Assembly: GCA_963575745.1 (NCBI GenBank)
Contig: CAUYUJ010010480.1
Coordinates: 270,230-334,229, forward strand
From: Prorocentrum cordatum
Lineage: Eukaryota > Sar > Dinophyceae > Prorocentrales > Prorocentraceae
DNA length: 64,000 bases
Direction of reading: 5' to 3'
The position numbers and the translations under genes are program-made. The notes under the pieces are model-generated. The model was not told the origin of the DNA and made no database searches. It was given only the letters and a program-made list of their open reading frames with translations. Below, piece by piece: positions 1 through 11,005 of the stretch. Each line of letters opens with the position of its first letter. Position 1 is the first letter of the stretch.

Positions 1-1
1 G

Positions 2-33
<32 letters not shown>

Positions 34-40
34 AGGGGAG
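1..40. repeat. GAC trinucleotide tract
   Basis: Imperfect GAC/GGC triplets run from the first base, so the tract may continue beyond the window edge. Confidence 0.85.
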
Positions 41-1044
41 GGAAAGATACCGGTACCGCTGCCCGTCCTGGAGAGCCCTCGTCGCCACGGCCAGATTTCC
101 TTCGAACCTCTGGCGGGCCAGCCGCGCACCCCGCTGTTGCCCTGCCCATGGCCCCCGCCTCCTCGCCCTGGAGAGGCCCCCCCCCCGGTCCCCCGTCCCG
201 CGCCGGAGGGCACCTGTGCTCCGCCACCTCTCAGTAGGGGAAAAAACACACACAGACACAATGAATCCTCGACTCCGAGGAAAACATGGGAAAATATGGG
301 AAGTTGGGGGGGAAGACGAGAACCCAGAGAATGTGGGGAAATATGGTGTCCATTCACTTGTGTGTCCCAGGGCCCCTTCAACCTCGCCCGGGGGCAGGGC
401 CATGGCATGCCCCCCCCCCTCCGCGTGCTTCTGCTCGCTTTCTCGCACGGGCGACATCTGCTGCCACTGCCCGCGCTCCATCCCTGGCCTTCTGCAGCGA
501 CGACGCCAGAAGAAGGACCACGCTGGGCTCATGAGGGGCCCTGGCTTTTGGGCCGGTCCTCAGGCCCAGGTCAGGGAACCTGCTCGCGGCCTCTTGGCTT
601 CGGCCAGGACGGCGTGTACTTCCTATCGGTGGTGAGCGATGGAGAGAAGTGAGAAGGAGCTTTCTCAGAGGTCGGCGAGGCTTCCCAGAAGCCCTCAAGC
701 CTTCTGCGAAGTTGTCCGTGTCGTCGGGGAAGGCTTATAATATTTCTCAGAGGTCTGGTGAACTTCCGAGGCTTCTGAGAACGCACGGCCCTTGTAACTT
801 CCCCCCCCCAAGGCTCGCCGCAGAGACCAGTTTGAAATACACCCCTAATTATCCCTATGTTTGGCAGCGCCTTACCTCGATGCCGATCTGAAGGATTCTC
901 TCAGTTTCTGAGGGCACTTCCCTAATATTGTCATTGCTTGGGGCCTGCCCATCTTTGGGATCGGGATAAGTTCGAGTCTGGTTATTTACGCCAAGCCATA
1001 AAGGCCCAGGCTGGCTACGAGACCGCTTGTTTGTCTCCTTGCGA
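41..1044. other. no gene recognised
   Basis: Mixed-composition DNA with short C-runs. Open frames exist on both strands but have no recognisable domain and look like GC-driven chance frames. Confidence 0.5.
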
Positions 1045-1205
1045 TAGCGGGCGTGACTGGGGGAGTGGGGAGTTGGGAGGGGGCCAGTCACGTTGCGATT
1101 CGCGCTGACGCCGTCTGGGAACGCCTAGGGATGCCTCATTCCCAGATGGCGCCAGCGCGACTCGTGCGTGATCAGGGAGAGGCCCGTGTGGCCGCAGTTA
1201 ATACG
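1045..1205. mobile_element. short inverted-repeat element, copy 1
   Basis: Resembles the better preserved copy at 63655-63840. Both have a GGCGTGAC-like left end, a GTCACG..GATTCGCGC block and a later GCGCGACTCGTG block, so each half can fold on itself. The right end of this copy is poorly defined. No coding capacity. Confidence 0.5.
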
Positions 1206-1324
1206 AACAGGTTGAAAATGCATAATTTTCTCAACGGTTCCAAGAGGCGCGAGCGCAGACCTTTTTCCCCCAATCAGTGCTTGCACTGAAGGGGTCCTCG
1301 GAGATTGAAGGATTTGGCGAAAGG

Positions 1325-1445
1325 TCCGGTCCGATTTCGGTGGGCGGCCGGGTTCCCGGGTTCCCGGTTCCGGGTTCCAGGGTTACCGGTTCCGGGTTCC
1401 GGGCCAATTTCGGTGGGTGGCGGGGTTCCCGGGATCCCGGGTTAT
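1325..1445. repeat. GGTTCCCGGG minisatellite
   Basis: Degenerate tandem copies of a 7-10 bp unit, GGTTCC / GGGTTCCCGG. Two blocks are each introduced by TTTCGGTGGG. Confidence 0.75.
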
Positions 1446-1469
1446 TGGACGATATTCTCATTACCCTTT

Positions 1470-1690
1470 TCTCTATCGATTTCATTATCGATCTCAGATT
1501 CGATCTCATTATCGGTCTCACCATCGATCTCATTATAGATCGCACGAGCGATGTCACGATCGATCTCACTATCGATCTCGTTGAATCGACTTCACTATCG
1601 GTCTCACGATCGACCTTACAATCGTCCTCACTATCGCTTTCACAATCGATCTCACACTCGCCTTCAAGATCCGTATCATCAAACCATCCA
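1470..1690. repeat. ATCGATCTCA-type degenerate repeat
   Basis: About twenty copies of a roughly 11-bp unit (ATCGATCTCA with T/A changes) run through this block. The unit contains the palindrome ATCGAT. The translated serine/aspartate frames are artefacts of the repeat. Confidence 0.75.
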
Positions 1691-2094
1691 CTGGTTGGGG
1701 TTTTTCTCTGGTGTAATTGAAACGTCATGCCATGTTACGAAACCACGTTTTTATGTGTTCGGGACTCGATTCTGACTTCGCTGCGAAGGTTTCTGAAGGA
1801 TTTCGGTATGCGCGCGCGACGACGCATACATACACACATATACATAATTTGAGATACACGAATTTGCGCGCATTGTATTTGTCGCAAGGGGTGACGGGGC
1901 CAGTCGATACTGGCCTAGCTGGGATGGTATGAAATCACATTTCGAATGAACAATGTGGTCTCATCATATGTAATTTGCACATCCCCAGGGGGATAATCCC
2001 GCCCTCGGGGAGGTGGTAGATCCTAATCCCTTTGTGGCAAGGAGGATTGAGGAGGTGGTGTAATCCATGTGGTGCAGTCTACGTGGTGCAATTC
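1691..2094. other. no gene recognised
   Basis: Mixed, comparatively AT-rich sequence with a short alternating purine/pyrimidine stretch near 1820-1850. No supported feature. Confidence 0.5.
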
Positions 2095-2330
2095 AAAGCA
2101 ATGCCAAGCCAAGCTAACCAATGCAATGCAAAACAATGCAATGCAATGCAACGCTATGCAGAATGATGCCAAACAGTGCACTGCAATGCTCTTGCGATGT
2201 TGCGCAATGCGATGGGAATACGCTGCGATGCGAAGCAATTCCATGCACTGCGATTGCACCGCAGTGCGATTCGATTGCAAACGCGATGCGATGCGATTGC
2301 AATGCGATGCGATTGCAACGCAACGGATCG
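2095..2330. repeat. ATGCA / GCGATGCGATTGCA repeat
   Basis: Dense degenerate repeats built from ATGCA and GCAATGC grade into GCGATGCGATT units. Many units are partly palindromic. Confidence 0.75.
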
Positions 2331-2607
2331 GGGGGGGGGGCGGCGGCGACGGGCGGGAACGGGGCCGCCGGGGCCCCACGCGTGGGCCCGCGGAAGTGCC
2401 ACCGAGGGCCGAAGCCGAGGGACAACTGCCGCTGGAGCTGACGCATCGCCGGAGATCTGGGGCGCAGGCGCCTCCGCGCGTGCCCGCCGCCGTGCCGCCC
2501 GCGTGCCCGCCGCAGGCTACCCCGCCGCCGCGCAGAGGGGCCGCTCGGCCCCGAGCAGGCCGCCGTTGAGGAGCCGCGCCCTTGCCCGCCGCCTCGGCGG
2601 CGCCCCG

Positions 2608-2637
2608 CGACGACGACGACGACGAGGACGACGACGG

Positions 2638-2674
<37 letters not shown>

Positions 2675-2711
2675 CACGACGGCGACCACGACGACGACGA
2701 CGACGACGACG
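2608..2711. repeat. GAC trinucleotide tract
   Basis: GAC triplets with GGC and CAC interruptions. The poly-Asp or poly-Arg frames here are translations of the tract. Confidence 0.85.
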
Positions 2712-3075
2712 TGGTGCCGGGACGGGCAGGATGGAGTGGCAGCGGCGACGCGCACGGCTCCGGCGTGACCCCGCCTCGGCGCCCCTCTTTGGGGCCCCGG
2801 GGGCGGTCTCGGTGACCACCTCGGGGCGGAGGGCCCGAAGTAGCAGCTCGCGCCCTGTCCCTCCTCTCGGGATGCCTCGAGGCGGAGGGTCGGATGAGGC
2901 AGAAGCCTGTGTCGTAGAAGCCACAGGAATGAAGAAGCACCTTTTGTCTCAGCACATCGCGGCAGTGCGCTCCAGTCTGCACCGCAGCCTCCCACCAAAT
3001 GCAGTACGCGAAAATCCTTCCACCCGCTTCTCGAGCCCCAAATCATCGACTCAGAAAAACGGGGCCGTCTTCACC

Positions 3076-3215
3076 GACATTGGCGCGTAAGCTGCCCGCG
3101 TAAGGTCGCGCGTAAGCGCCCTCGTTTCCAATGTAGCGTGCTGCGCTGGCGGCCTGGGCAAACCACCGCGGAAGGTCGCTATGCCATCTCTCGTGAGACC
3201 CGTTTCTGTTCGTCG
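3076..3215. repeat. dispersed repeat, copy 1 (partner at 62038)
   Basis: Aligns with 62038-62185 across about 140 bp, starting at GACATTGGCGCGTAAGCT and containing CCCTCGTTTCCAATGT and TGCCATCTC. Clearly related but diverged. No coding evidence. Confidence 0.7.
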
Positions 3216-3389
3216 CTCCAATGGGCTCTCGATGAGAGCGCATAGCTCTGCCGACACAGATCATTCAACCCTGGCAGCGCAACTCTCGGCTCCCTTGCTC
3301 GGGGGGGCTCCTGCGGTTGGACCAACACGTCAGGAACATCATTGAAATTTGCCCTCTTGCCGAGGCCTCCTTTCGACGCTCCAGCGGCC

Positions 3390-3518
3390 TGCGCCCCCCC
3401 CCTCCCCCATCCAGGCACAGGGGACAGGGAGGGGAGGGGCAAGCGCCTCCCCGCAGTGGAAGAAAGGGGCTTGGAAGAGGAAGCTTCCCCAACCGCATCT
3501 GCCCAGAGGGCTGGTGGG
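3390..3518. mobile_element. right end of a CCCACCAGCCC-family element
   Basis: Ends in GGGCTGGTGGG at 3508-3518. The preceding purine-rich segment (CATCCAGGCACAGG..GGGAGGGG..) matches the right part of the complete element ending at 12571. No left end is visible, so this is a 5'-truncated copy. Confidence 0.5.
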
Positions 3519-4340
3519 ATTATTCCAAATCTCTCATTAATCGTCCCCCGGGTCCGGTTTTGCAAGGCGCCTTTTTTGTAACTGGGGGGATCCGCTTTAT
3601 TAGGGCGGTTTCTTTGGATTGAAGCTTAGGGGGTCCGGTTTCTTAAGGCGCCCCGTCGAAGAGGGGGGTCCAGAATATTAAGTCGCATTTGGTGGGGGGT
3701 CTGGTTTTTCGCCACCTCTAAGGCGCAGCTTTGTGAGGTGTGAAAATTTGGAGGAGTGCCCAGGTGCCCCTCCTGGCCTCGTGCCCTCTTGGCCCCTACC
3801 CGCTCACAGGGCGTTCACGGCTGGTGGGCTCCCTCGGAGGAGCGGTGGACTGTACCCCCTCCTCGTCATCCCTCCTGTCGGTTGTCGGTCGTCTGTCGGT
3901 GGTCGTCTGTCTTCCGTCGGTCCGTCTTTGTCACGCTGGCGGGCGACAGAGCTCTAGCTCCAATGGAGAGGCGGTGCGCGCAGCTGGTGCCAAGGGCGCC
4001 GCTTCCTGTGCGCACTTGTTTCTCCAAGCGTTCGCGCGGGGGCGCAGCGTTCGCGCGGGGGCGCACGCAGTCAGAGGCTGCGACGAATAATTTTCAGGGG
4101 GGGGTCGATTAATAAGGGACTTGGAGTATAGTGTCTTTCCCCCCGAGGGCCCTGACGATACCCAGAAACTTGGGGACGGCCCAGGAAGCTGAGAACTCGT
4201 CGGAGAAGTGTCCCACGTCTTCGTTCCATCAGGACGTTTGATCGTGTGTGCCTTCAGATGCCGCGGTCCCTGAGATCCGACGTCGCGAACAAATTCTGGA
4301 ATTGCGAAGCATCACGACTGGATTCCTCGACGCCTGCTTT
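3519..4340. other. no gene recognised
   Basis: Contains short repeats such as TCGGTTGTCGGTCGTCTGTCGG near 3877-3930 and a direct repeat GTTCGCGCGGGGGCGCA near 4029-4065. No gene supported. Confidence 0.5.
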
Positions 4341-4496
4341 TTAAGTCGTGCCTGTCCCTCTACAGGAGGGATATTAAAAAATAGTCAGGGGACTCGTTTT
4401 TTGACTAGTTCTGAGCTTTTTGCAGGTATTCTTTCAAAGTGTTACAACAGAGAAATTCGTTGAAAATCCCCCTGTAGGGGGACACGCCCGACCTAC
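4341..4496. mobile_element. MITE, GGCCTGTCCCTCTACAGG family, full length
   Basis: About 155 bp. The left end (TTAAGTCGTGCCTGTCCC..) is the inverted complement of the right end (CCTGTAGGGGGACACGCCCG..). The interior shares ATAGTC, GACTCGTTTTTTGA and TGAGCTTTTT with the copies at 58142, 61832 and 62813. No coding capacity, so a non-autonomous element. Confidence 0.85.
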
Positions 4497-4871
4497 GCCT
4501 GTTTGTTTGGCCGCGTTTTACGAGCCCGATCGATCTGTGATGGCCTGGGGGCCCGAGCCCGGGCAAAATCGCCGGGTGCCAACAACAAGTGCAAAGGTTG
4601 TGTCTCGTTGCAGACCCCCTTCGCGGAGGAGGCGGGGAGGAGCTTTGAGGAATGCTGATGTCCTCTGCTGCCTTTCTGGCCTCCGTCGCGAGGGGTGCTC
4701 AGTGGATTTGTGTTTGTTGTTTTTTGTTTATGAAATTTGAAGCATCTGAATGCTAAGGTATCATCGTTTGCTTTACCTATCTTACAGGTGGGCGAGAGGA
4801 GCCCTGAGTGGATTTAGGGGGGCCCGACGCTTAAAGTATAACGTGTACAGCGTGGCAGCCAGCAGCGTGCT

Positions 4872-4975
4872 AAACGCGCGCGCGCCGCGCTCCTAGGAAC
4901 CAGCACGCGCGCCTAAAAGGGGGTCCCGAGCCGGGCAGCACCGCCCATTGCGAACAGCGTGCGACGCCAGGTCTT
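4872..4975. repeat. local duplication, copy 1
   Basis: Matches 5165-5270: CCAGCACGCGCGCC, then GAGCCGGGCAGCACCGCCCA and TGCGAACA. A local duplication about 293 bp apart. Confidence 0.75.
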
Positions 4976-5164
4976 CCGCGGCGGCGTGCGCGGCCGTGTC
5001 AAGGGATGTACTAAACGGCCCGGGACATTTACTAAACGGCCCTGCCCTGTTCGATTCTTTCTGAGGCTGCGTTTACGAAGCGGCCTCGCTTGTCGGGGTG
5101 GTTATCCTGTTTTTTTTGTTGCCCTCTACCGTGGGCCGAGAGGAGCCGCGGGCGCGGCGGCAGG

Positions 5165-5270
5165 GCGGCCGCACCCGCGCTCATAGAAGCCAGCACGCGC
5201 GCCGAAGGGGCGCCCGGAGCCGGGCAGCACCGCCCAATGCGAACAACGAGCGACGCCTCACTGGGAGGGG
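5165..5270. repeat. local duplication, copy 2
   Basis: Partner of 4872-4975 with the same three conserved blocks in the same order. Confidence 0.75.
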
Positions 5271-5598
5271 CGGATGGGCCTAGCCTTTCGCCCCGCCAGG
5301 GTGGAGGGGCCGCCGTGGGGCGTCCTGGGGGCCCTCTTGGGGCCTCCTGGGGTGATACCTTGGGGCCTACTAGTGGCCATCCTGGAGCGCCAAGGAGCCC
5401 GACAGCGCGAGCACGCTGCAGGCCTTCGGCGGCGGCGTGCGCGGCCCCGCCGCCCCGTGGGCCCACCAGGAGCCGCGGGCGCGGCGGCAGGACGGCCGCG
5501 CCCGGCGGCGGCGCGCGCGGCGGCGGCGCGCCCGCCGGCGGCGCGGGGGCCCCTGCCGGGCGCGGCGGCGGCAAGGCCCACCCCTGCTGGGGCGGCGT

Positions 5599-5650
5599 TC
5601 CTCCTCCTCCTCCTCCTCCTCCTCCTCCTCCTCCTCCTCCTCCTCCACCT
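5599..5650. repeat. CTC trinucleotide tract
   Basis: About 17 nearly perfect CTC triplets; poly-Leu and poly-Glu frames are translations of it. Confidence 0.9.
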
Positions 5651-5672
5651 CCACGTTGCGGGCCCAGACGTG

Positions 5673-5755
5673 CCCGCGGCGTTACGGCGTACGGCGTTAC
5701 GGCATTACGGCGTTACGGCGTGCCCCCCCTGCAGGGGCAGCGCTACGGCGTTACA
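5673..5755. repeat. GGCGTTAC minisatellite
   Basis: Eight- to nine-base units GGCGTTAC / GGCATTAC / GCGCTACG in tandem. Confidence 0.7.
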
Positions 5756-5756
5756 C

Positions 5757-5805
5757 TTAGGTCGGGCCTGTTCCCCTACAGGCAGATATTGGGCGAATAA
5801 TTGGA
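5757..5805. mobile_element. MITE left end fragment
   Basis: TTAGGTCGGGCCTGTTCC and CCTACAGG match the left TIR of the MITE at 61832, but the body stops where the next TIR element begins at 5809. The later element may have truncated it. Confidence 0.65.
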
Positions 5806-5956
5806 AATTATCCCGGCAAAGCAACCTAGCAGCGATGTGTAGAAGCATAACTGGAAACATTGCCTGTGGTATTCATGTAAGGTGTGCAGTAGGCGCTGCG
5901 CAGTTCCTTTGAAAGGAAATCTTCGAAAGCAGGGCTGTAGCCAAGAAGGCTACGGG

Positions 5957-5959
5957 GAC

Positions 5960-6025
<66 letters not shown>
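5957..6025. repeat. GAT microsatellite inside element A
   Basis: About 21 perfect GAT triplets. Elements B and C have a CAGCCT array at the equivalent place. Confidence 0.9.
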
Positions 6026-6034
6026 GATGATGAG

Positions 6035-6440
6035 TCTTGGAAGTCTGGGAAGTGGAAGAGCACGAAGTGGCGTACAGTTGGCTGCGGGCATTCAAAATGT
6101 GGCCCGGGAGTGGAGTTTTGGGAAGTGGAAGAGCACGAAGTGGCCTACAGTTGGCTCCGGGCATTCAAAATGTGGCCCGGGAATGGTGTTTTGGGAAGTC
6201 CAAGAGCACGAAGTGGCCTACAGTTGGCTCCGGGCATCCAAAATGTGGCCCGGGAGTGGAGTTCTGGGAAGTCGAAGAGCACGTAGTGACTTACAGTTGG
6301 CTCCGGGCATTTAAAATGTGGCCCGGGAATGGAGTTTTGGGAAGTCGAAGAGCACGAAGTGGCCTACAGTTGGCTCCGGGCATTCAAAATGTGGCCCGGG
6401 AATGGAGTTCTGGGAGGTCGAAGGGCACGAAGTGCGTGAC
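6035..6440. repeat. 73-bp tandem repeat, about six units
   Basis: Unit runs GGGCATTCAAAATGTGGCCC .. CGAAGTGGCCTACAGTTGGC. Seventy-three is not a multiple of three, so the repeat is open in all frames in turn. Not a coding repeat. Confidence 0.9.
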
Positions 6441-6672
6441 TGTTTGCTTAAAAAGAGTCCGGCCCTCGCCTGTCCAGCTCCCGCCCAGACCCCCCTGGGG
6501 AGTCATCAGATGCTTTCTTTTGATTTCATGAGAAACCTATCAGTCTTCGCTGTTAGGTAATATAGTCCAAGAACGCCCAAGAATAGCGAGACAATGCCCT
6601 ACACAAATCGTCCCCATATTTTTCCCAACCATCCTGTGGTGTTGGGTCCTCGTTTTGAAGAGACGGTGCCCC

Positions 6673-6788
6673 GCGTCTCCTCTCCTCTCCTCTCCTCTCC
6701 TCTCCTCTCCTCTCCTCTCCTCTCCTCTCCTCTCCTCTCCTCTCCTCTCCTCTCCTCCTCTCCTCCCCTCCTCTCCTCCTCTCCTCTT
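6673..6788. repeat. TCTCC pentanucleotide tract
   Basis: Twenty or so TCTCC units, becoming irregular CTCCTC at the right. Confidence 0.9.
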
Positions 6789-6809
6789 CACCCACCCAGT
6801 ACACCGTTT

Positions 6810-8690
6810 CGTGGCTCCATAGGGAGCTCCACCGAAGGCCCCAGTGCCCGCGCCCGCATGCGTCACCCACACCCATTTCGGCACACCCCTCACACGTTTC
6901 GTGGCTCCATAGGGAGCTCCACCGAAGGCCCCAGTGCCCGCGCCCGCATGCGTCACCCACACCCATTTCGGCACACCCCTCACACGTTTCGTGGCTCCAT
7001 AGGGAGCTCCACCGAAGGCCCCAGTGCCCGCGCCCGCATGCCCCCACACCCATTTCGGCACACCCCTCACACGTTTCGTGGCTCCATAGGGAGCTCCACC
7101 GAAGGCCCCAGTGCCCGCGCCCGCATGCGTCACCCACACCCATTTCGGCACACCCCTCACACGTTTCGTGGCTCCATAGGGAGCTCCACCGAAGGCCCCA
7201 GTGCCCGCGCCCGCATGCGTCACCCACACCCATTTCGGCACACCCCTCACACGTTTCGTGGCTCCATAGGGAGCTCCACCGAAGGCCCCAGTGCCCGCGC
7301 CCGCATGCGTCACCCACACCCATTTCGGCACACCCCTCACACGTTTCGTGGCTCCATAGGGAGCTCCACCGAAGGCCCCAGTGCCCGCGCCCGCATGCGT
7401 CACCCACACCCATTTCGGCACACCCCTCACACGTTTCGTGGCTCCATAGGGAGCTCCACCGAAGGCCCCAGTGCCCGCCCGCATGCGTCACCCACATCCA
7501 ATTCGGCACACCCCTCACACGTTTCGTGGCCCCATAGGAGCTCCGCCGAAGGCCCCAGTGCTGCCGCCTGCATGCGTCACCCACACACAATTCGGCACAC
7601 CCCTCACACGTTTCGTGGCCCCATAGTAGAAGCTCAGCCGAAGGCCCCAGTGCTGCCGCCCGCATGCGTCACCCACACGTTTCGTGGCCCCATAGGGAGC
7701 TCCACCGAAGGCCCCAGTGCCCGCGCCCGCATGCGTCACCCACACCCATTTCGGCACACCCCTCACACGCTTCGTGGCTCCATAGGGAGCTCCACCGAAG
7801 GCCCCAGTGCCCGCGCCCGCATGCGTCACCCACACCCATTTCGGCACACCCCTCACACGTTTCGTGGCTCCATAGGGAGCTCCACCGAAGGCCCCAGTGC
7901 CCGCGCCCGCATGCGTCACCCACACCCATTTCGGCACACCCCTCACACGTTTCGTGGCTCCATAGGGAGCTCCACCGAAGGCCCCAGTGCCCGCGCCCGC
8001 ATGCGTCAGCCACACCCATTTCGGCACACATTCGTGGCGCCATCGGGGCTCCACCGAATAGGGAGCGCCACCGAAGGCCCCAGTGCCCGCGCCCGCATGC
8101 GTCACCCACACCCTTCGGCACACCCCTCACACGCTTCGTGGCTCCATAGGGAGCTCCACCGAAGGCCCCAGTGCCCGCGCCCGCATGCGTCACCACACCC
8201 ATTTCGGCACACCCCTCACACGTTTCGTGGCTCCATAGGGAGCTCCGCCGAAGGCCCCAGTGCCCGCGCCCGCATGCGTCACCCACACCCATTTCGGCAC
8301 ACCCCTCACACGTTTCCCTCACACTTTAGGGAGCTCCACCGAAGGCCCCAGTGCCCGCGCCCGCATGCGTCAACCACACCCATTTCGGCACACCCCTCAC
8401 ACGTTTCGTGGCCCCATAGGGAGCTCCACCGAAGGCCCCAGTGCCCGCGCCCGCATGCGTCAGCCACACCCATGTCGGCACACCCCTCAAACGTTTCGTG
8501 GTCCCATAGGGAGCTCCACCGAAGGCCCCAGTGCCCGCGCCCGCATGCGTCAGCCACACCCATTTCGTCAACTCCCTCACACGTTTCGTGGCCCCATAGG
8601 GAGCTCCACCGAAGGCCCCAGTGCTGCCGCCCGCATGCGTCCCGCACACCCATCCCCTTCACACGTTTCGTGGCCCTATAGGGAACCCAC
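6810..8690. repeat. 90-bp satellite, about 20 units
   Basis: Unit: CGTTTCGTGGCTCCATAGGG, AGCTCCACCGAAGGCCCCAG, TGCCCGCGCCCGCATGCGTC, then CACCCATTTCGGCACACC. Left units are near identical; right units drift and vary in length. Because 90 is a multiple of three, frames stay open on both strands for hundreds of codons, but length-changing units break them. Confidence 0.92.
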
Positions 8691-8770
8691 CGAAATTGGT
8701 AGTGTCAACTGCGGTACTCACACCTGCACATGGTTGGGTCCTTCGTCAGGCTAATATTACTGTTTTTGAA

Positions 8771-8803
8771 TATTCCTCCTGTAGAGGGACAGGCCCGACT
8801 TAA
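8771..8803. mobile_element. MITE right end fragment
   Basis: TATTCCTCCTGTAGAGGG then ACAGGCCCGACTTAA matches the right TIR. No left end is found; it lies just beyond the 90-bp element. Confidence 0.6.
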
Positions 8804-8814
8804 CGTTACGGACC

Positions 8815-8975
8815 CAGACGTGCCCGCGTCGTGGAGGCATCGGGGCGAGAGGTTCCTGGCCGTTTTGGGCCCCAGGGGGCCCCGGCTGGGCCGAGGTGCC
8901 GTGAGAAAACGACGCAGGATGAAACATTGGTCCAGCAGGAAGGGTCGGGACCTACGGGGTAGGAAGGGGCGAGAG
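8815..8975. repeat. dispersed repeat, copy 1 (partner at 55034)
   Basis: Shares GACGTGC, GAGGTTCCTGGCCGTTTTGG, GAAA(A)CGAC and GGGTCGGGAC in the same order with 55034-55195. Confidence 0.6.
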
Positions 8976-9125
8976 TTTTTCTGCTCGAGTCATCGTGGGG
9001 GGTGCTACGGGGATTATCCCGGCAAAGCAACCTAACAGCGATGTGTAGGAGCATATTGTAGAATTCTGCTGTTCTCGCAGTCGTAGTCGCATTCGCGATG
9101 ACAGTCGCAGTGGCAACGGCAGTCG

Positions 9126-10512
9126 CAGTCACAGCCTCAGCCTCAGCCTGCCTCAGCCTCAGCCTCAGCCTGCCTCAGCCTCAGCCTGCCTCAGCCTCAG
9201 CCTCAGCCTGCTTCAGCCTCAGCCTCAGTCTGCCTTCAGCCTCGGCCTCAGCCTCAGCCTGCCTCAGCCTCAGCCTGCATCAGCCTCAGCCTCAGCCTCA
9301 GCCTGCCTCAGCATCAGCCTGCCTCAGCCTCAGCCTCAGCCTGCCTCTGCCTCAGCCTCAGCCTGCTTCTCAGCCTCAGCCTCAGTCTGCCAGCCTCAGG
9401 CCTCGCCTGCCTCAGCCTCAGCCTCAGCCTCAGCCTCAGCCTCAGCCTCAGCCTCAGCCTCAGCCTCAGCCTCAGCCTGCCTCAGCATCAGCCTCAGCCT
9501 CAGCCTCAGCCTCAGCCTGCCTCAGCCTCAGCCTCAGCCTGCTTCAGCCTCAGCCTCAGTCTGCCTTCAGCCTCGGCCTCAGCCTCAGCCTGCCTCAGCC
9601 TCAGCCTGCATCAGCCTCAGCCTCAGCCTCAGCCTCAGCCTGCCTCAGCCTCATCAGCCTGCCTCAGCCTCAGCCTCAGCCTCAGCCTCAGCCCTCAGCC
9701 TCCTCAGCTGCCTCAGCCTCAGCCTCAGCCTGCCTCAGCCTCAGCCTGCTTCAGCCTCAGCCTCAGTCTGCCTTCAGCCTCGGCCTCAGCCTCAGCCTGC
9801 CTCAGCCTCAGCCTGCAGCCTCAGCCTCAGCCTCAGCCTCAGCCTCAGCCTCAGCCTCAGCCTGCCTCAGCCTCATCAGCCAGCCTCAGCCTCAGCCTCA
9901 GCCTGCCTCTGCCTCAGCCTCAGCCTGCTTCAGCCTCAGCCTCAGTCTGCCTTCAGCCTCGGCCTCAGCCTCAGCCTGCCTCAGCCTCAGCCTGCATCAG
10001 CCTCAGCCTCAGCCTCAGCCTGCCTCAGCATCAGCCAGCCTCAGCCTCAGCCTCAGCTTGCCTCAGCCTCAGCCTCAGCCTGCCTTCAGCCTCAGCCTGC
10101 TTCAGCCTCAGCCTCAGTCTGCCTTCAGCCTCGGCCTCCGCCTCAGCCTGCCTCAGCCTCAGCCTGCATCAGCCTCAGCCTCCGCCTCAGCCTCAGCCTC
10201 AGCCTCAGCCTAGCCTCAGCCTCAGCCTGCCTCAGCCTCAGCCTCAGCCTCAGCCTCAGCCTGCTTCAGCCAAAGCCTCAGTCTGCCTTCAGCCTTGGCC
10301 TCAGCCTCAGCCTGCCTCAGCCTCAGCCTGCAGCTCAGCCTCAGCCTCAGCCTCAGCCTGCCTCAGCATCAGCCTCAGCCTCAGCCTCAGCCTGCCTCAG
10401 CCTCAGCCTCAGCCTGCTTCAGCCTCAGCCTCAGTCTGCCTTCAGCGTCGGCCTCAGCCTCAGCCTGCCTCAGCCTCAGCCTGCCTCAGCCTCAGCCTCA
10501 GCCTGCCTCAGC
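9126..10512. repeat. CAGCCT hexamer array
   Basis: CAGCCT units with frequent CTGC interruptions form longer periods. The encoded PQPQ / ASASA / LSLS frames are pure translations of the array. Confidence 0.92.
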
Positions 10513-10514
10513 AT

Positions 10515-11005
10515 TCAAAATGGGGCCCGGGAATGGAGTCCTGGGAACTCGAAGAACACGAGGTGGCCTACAGTTGGCTCCGGGCATTCAAAATCATGCC
10601 CAGGAATGGAGTTCTGGGAACTCGAAGAGCACGAAGTGGCCTACAGTTGGCTCCGGGCATCCAAAATGTGGCCCGGGAATGGAGTTCTGGGAACTCGAAG
10701 AGCACGAAGTGGCCTACAGTTGGCTCCGGGCATCCAAAATGTGGCCCGGGAATGGAGTTCTGGGAAGTCGAAGAGCACGAAGTGGCCTACAGTTGGCTCC
10801 GGGCATCCAAAATGTGGCCCGGGAATGGAGTTCTGGGAAGTCGAAGAGCACGAAGTGGCCTACAGTTGGCTCCGGGCATCCAAAATGTGGCCCGGGAATG
10901 GAGTTCTGGGAAGTCGAAGAGCACGAAGTGGCCTACAGTTGGCTCCGGGCATTCAAAATGTGGCTCGGGAATGGAGTTCTGGGAGGTCGAAGAGCACGAA
11001 GTGTG
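10515..11005. repeat. 73-bp tandem repeat, about seven units
   Basis: Same 73-bp unit as in copy A; ends in a short GTGTGTGTGTG run before the conserved right flank. Confidence 0.9.

Larger units (their letters stand above)
5809..6558. mobile_element. satellite-bearing TIR element, copy A
   Basis: Left end TATCCCGGCAAAGCA then ACCTAGCAGCGA (5824-5835); right end TCGCTGTTAGGT (6547-6558), its inverted complement with one mismatch. The interior holds a GAT tract and a 73-bp tandem array. The same ends and 73-bp repeat recur at 9015-11140 and 47893-50618. No transposase inside, so it would need trans mobilisation. Confidence 0.7.
6624..8738. mobile_element. satellite-bearing TIR element, 90-bp family, copy 1
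   Basis: Left end CCCAACCAT (6624-6632), right end ATGGTTGGG (8730-8738). After the left end comes CCTGTGGTGTTGGGTCCTCG, then a CTCCT pyrimidine tract, then about twenty 90-bp units, then GGTACTCACA. The copy at 56009-57730 has the same order of parts. Confidence 0.7.

Noticed and set aside
6594-8681. 695-codon open frame with a 30-residue repeat, and long frames on the opposite strand
   Set aside because: The 90-bp satellite keeps all these frames open because 90 is divisible by three; shorter units break them and there is no start context or domain.
9098-10213. Long Ala/Ser/Pro/Gln open frames (also 48209-50208)
   Set aside because: Direct translations of the CAGCCT hexamer in three frames. 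Any hexamer without stops gives this.
9126-10512. AGGCTG hexamer strand considered as telomeric DNA
   Set aside because: Does not match TTTAGGG-type telomere repeats and lies inside a TIR element at two internal sites.
10515-11005. Regularly spaced 73-bp repeat considered as a CRISPR array
   Set aside because: No distinct short repeat with unique spacers, the unit is contiguous, and the context is eukaryotic.
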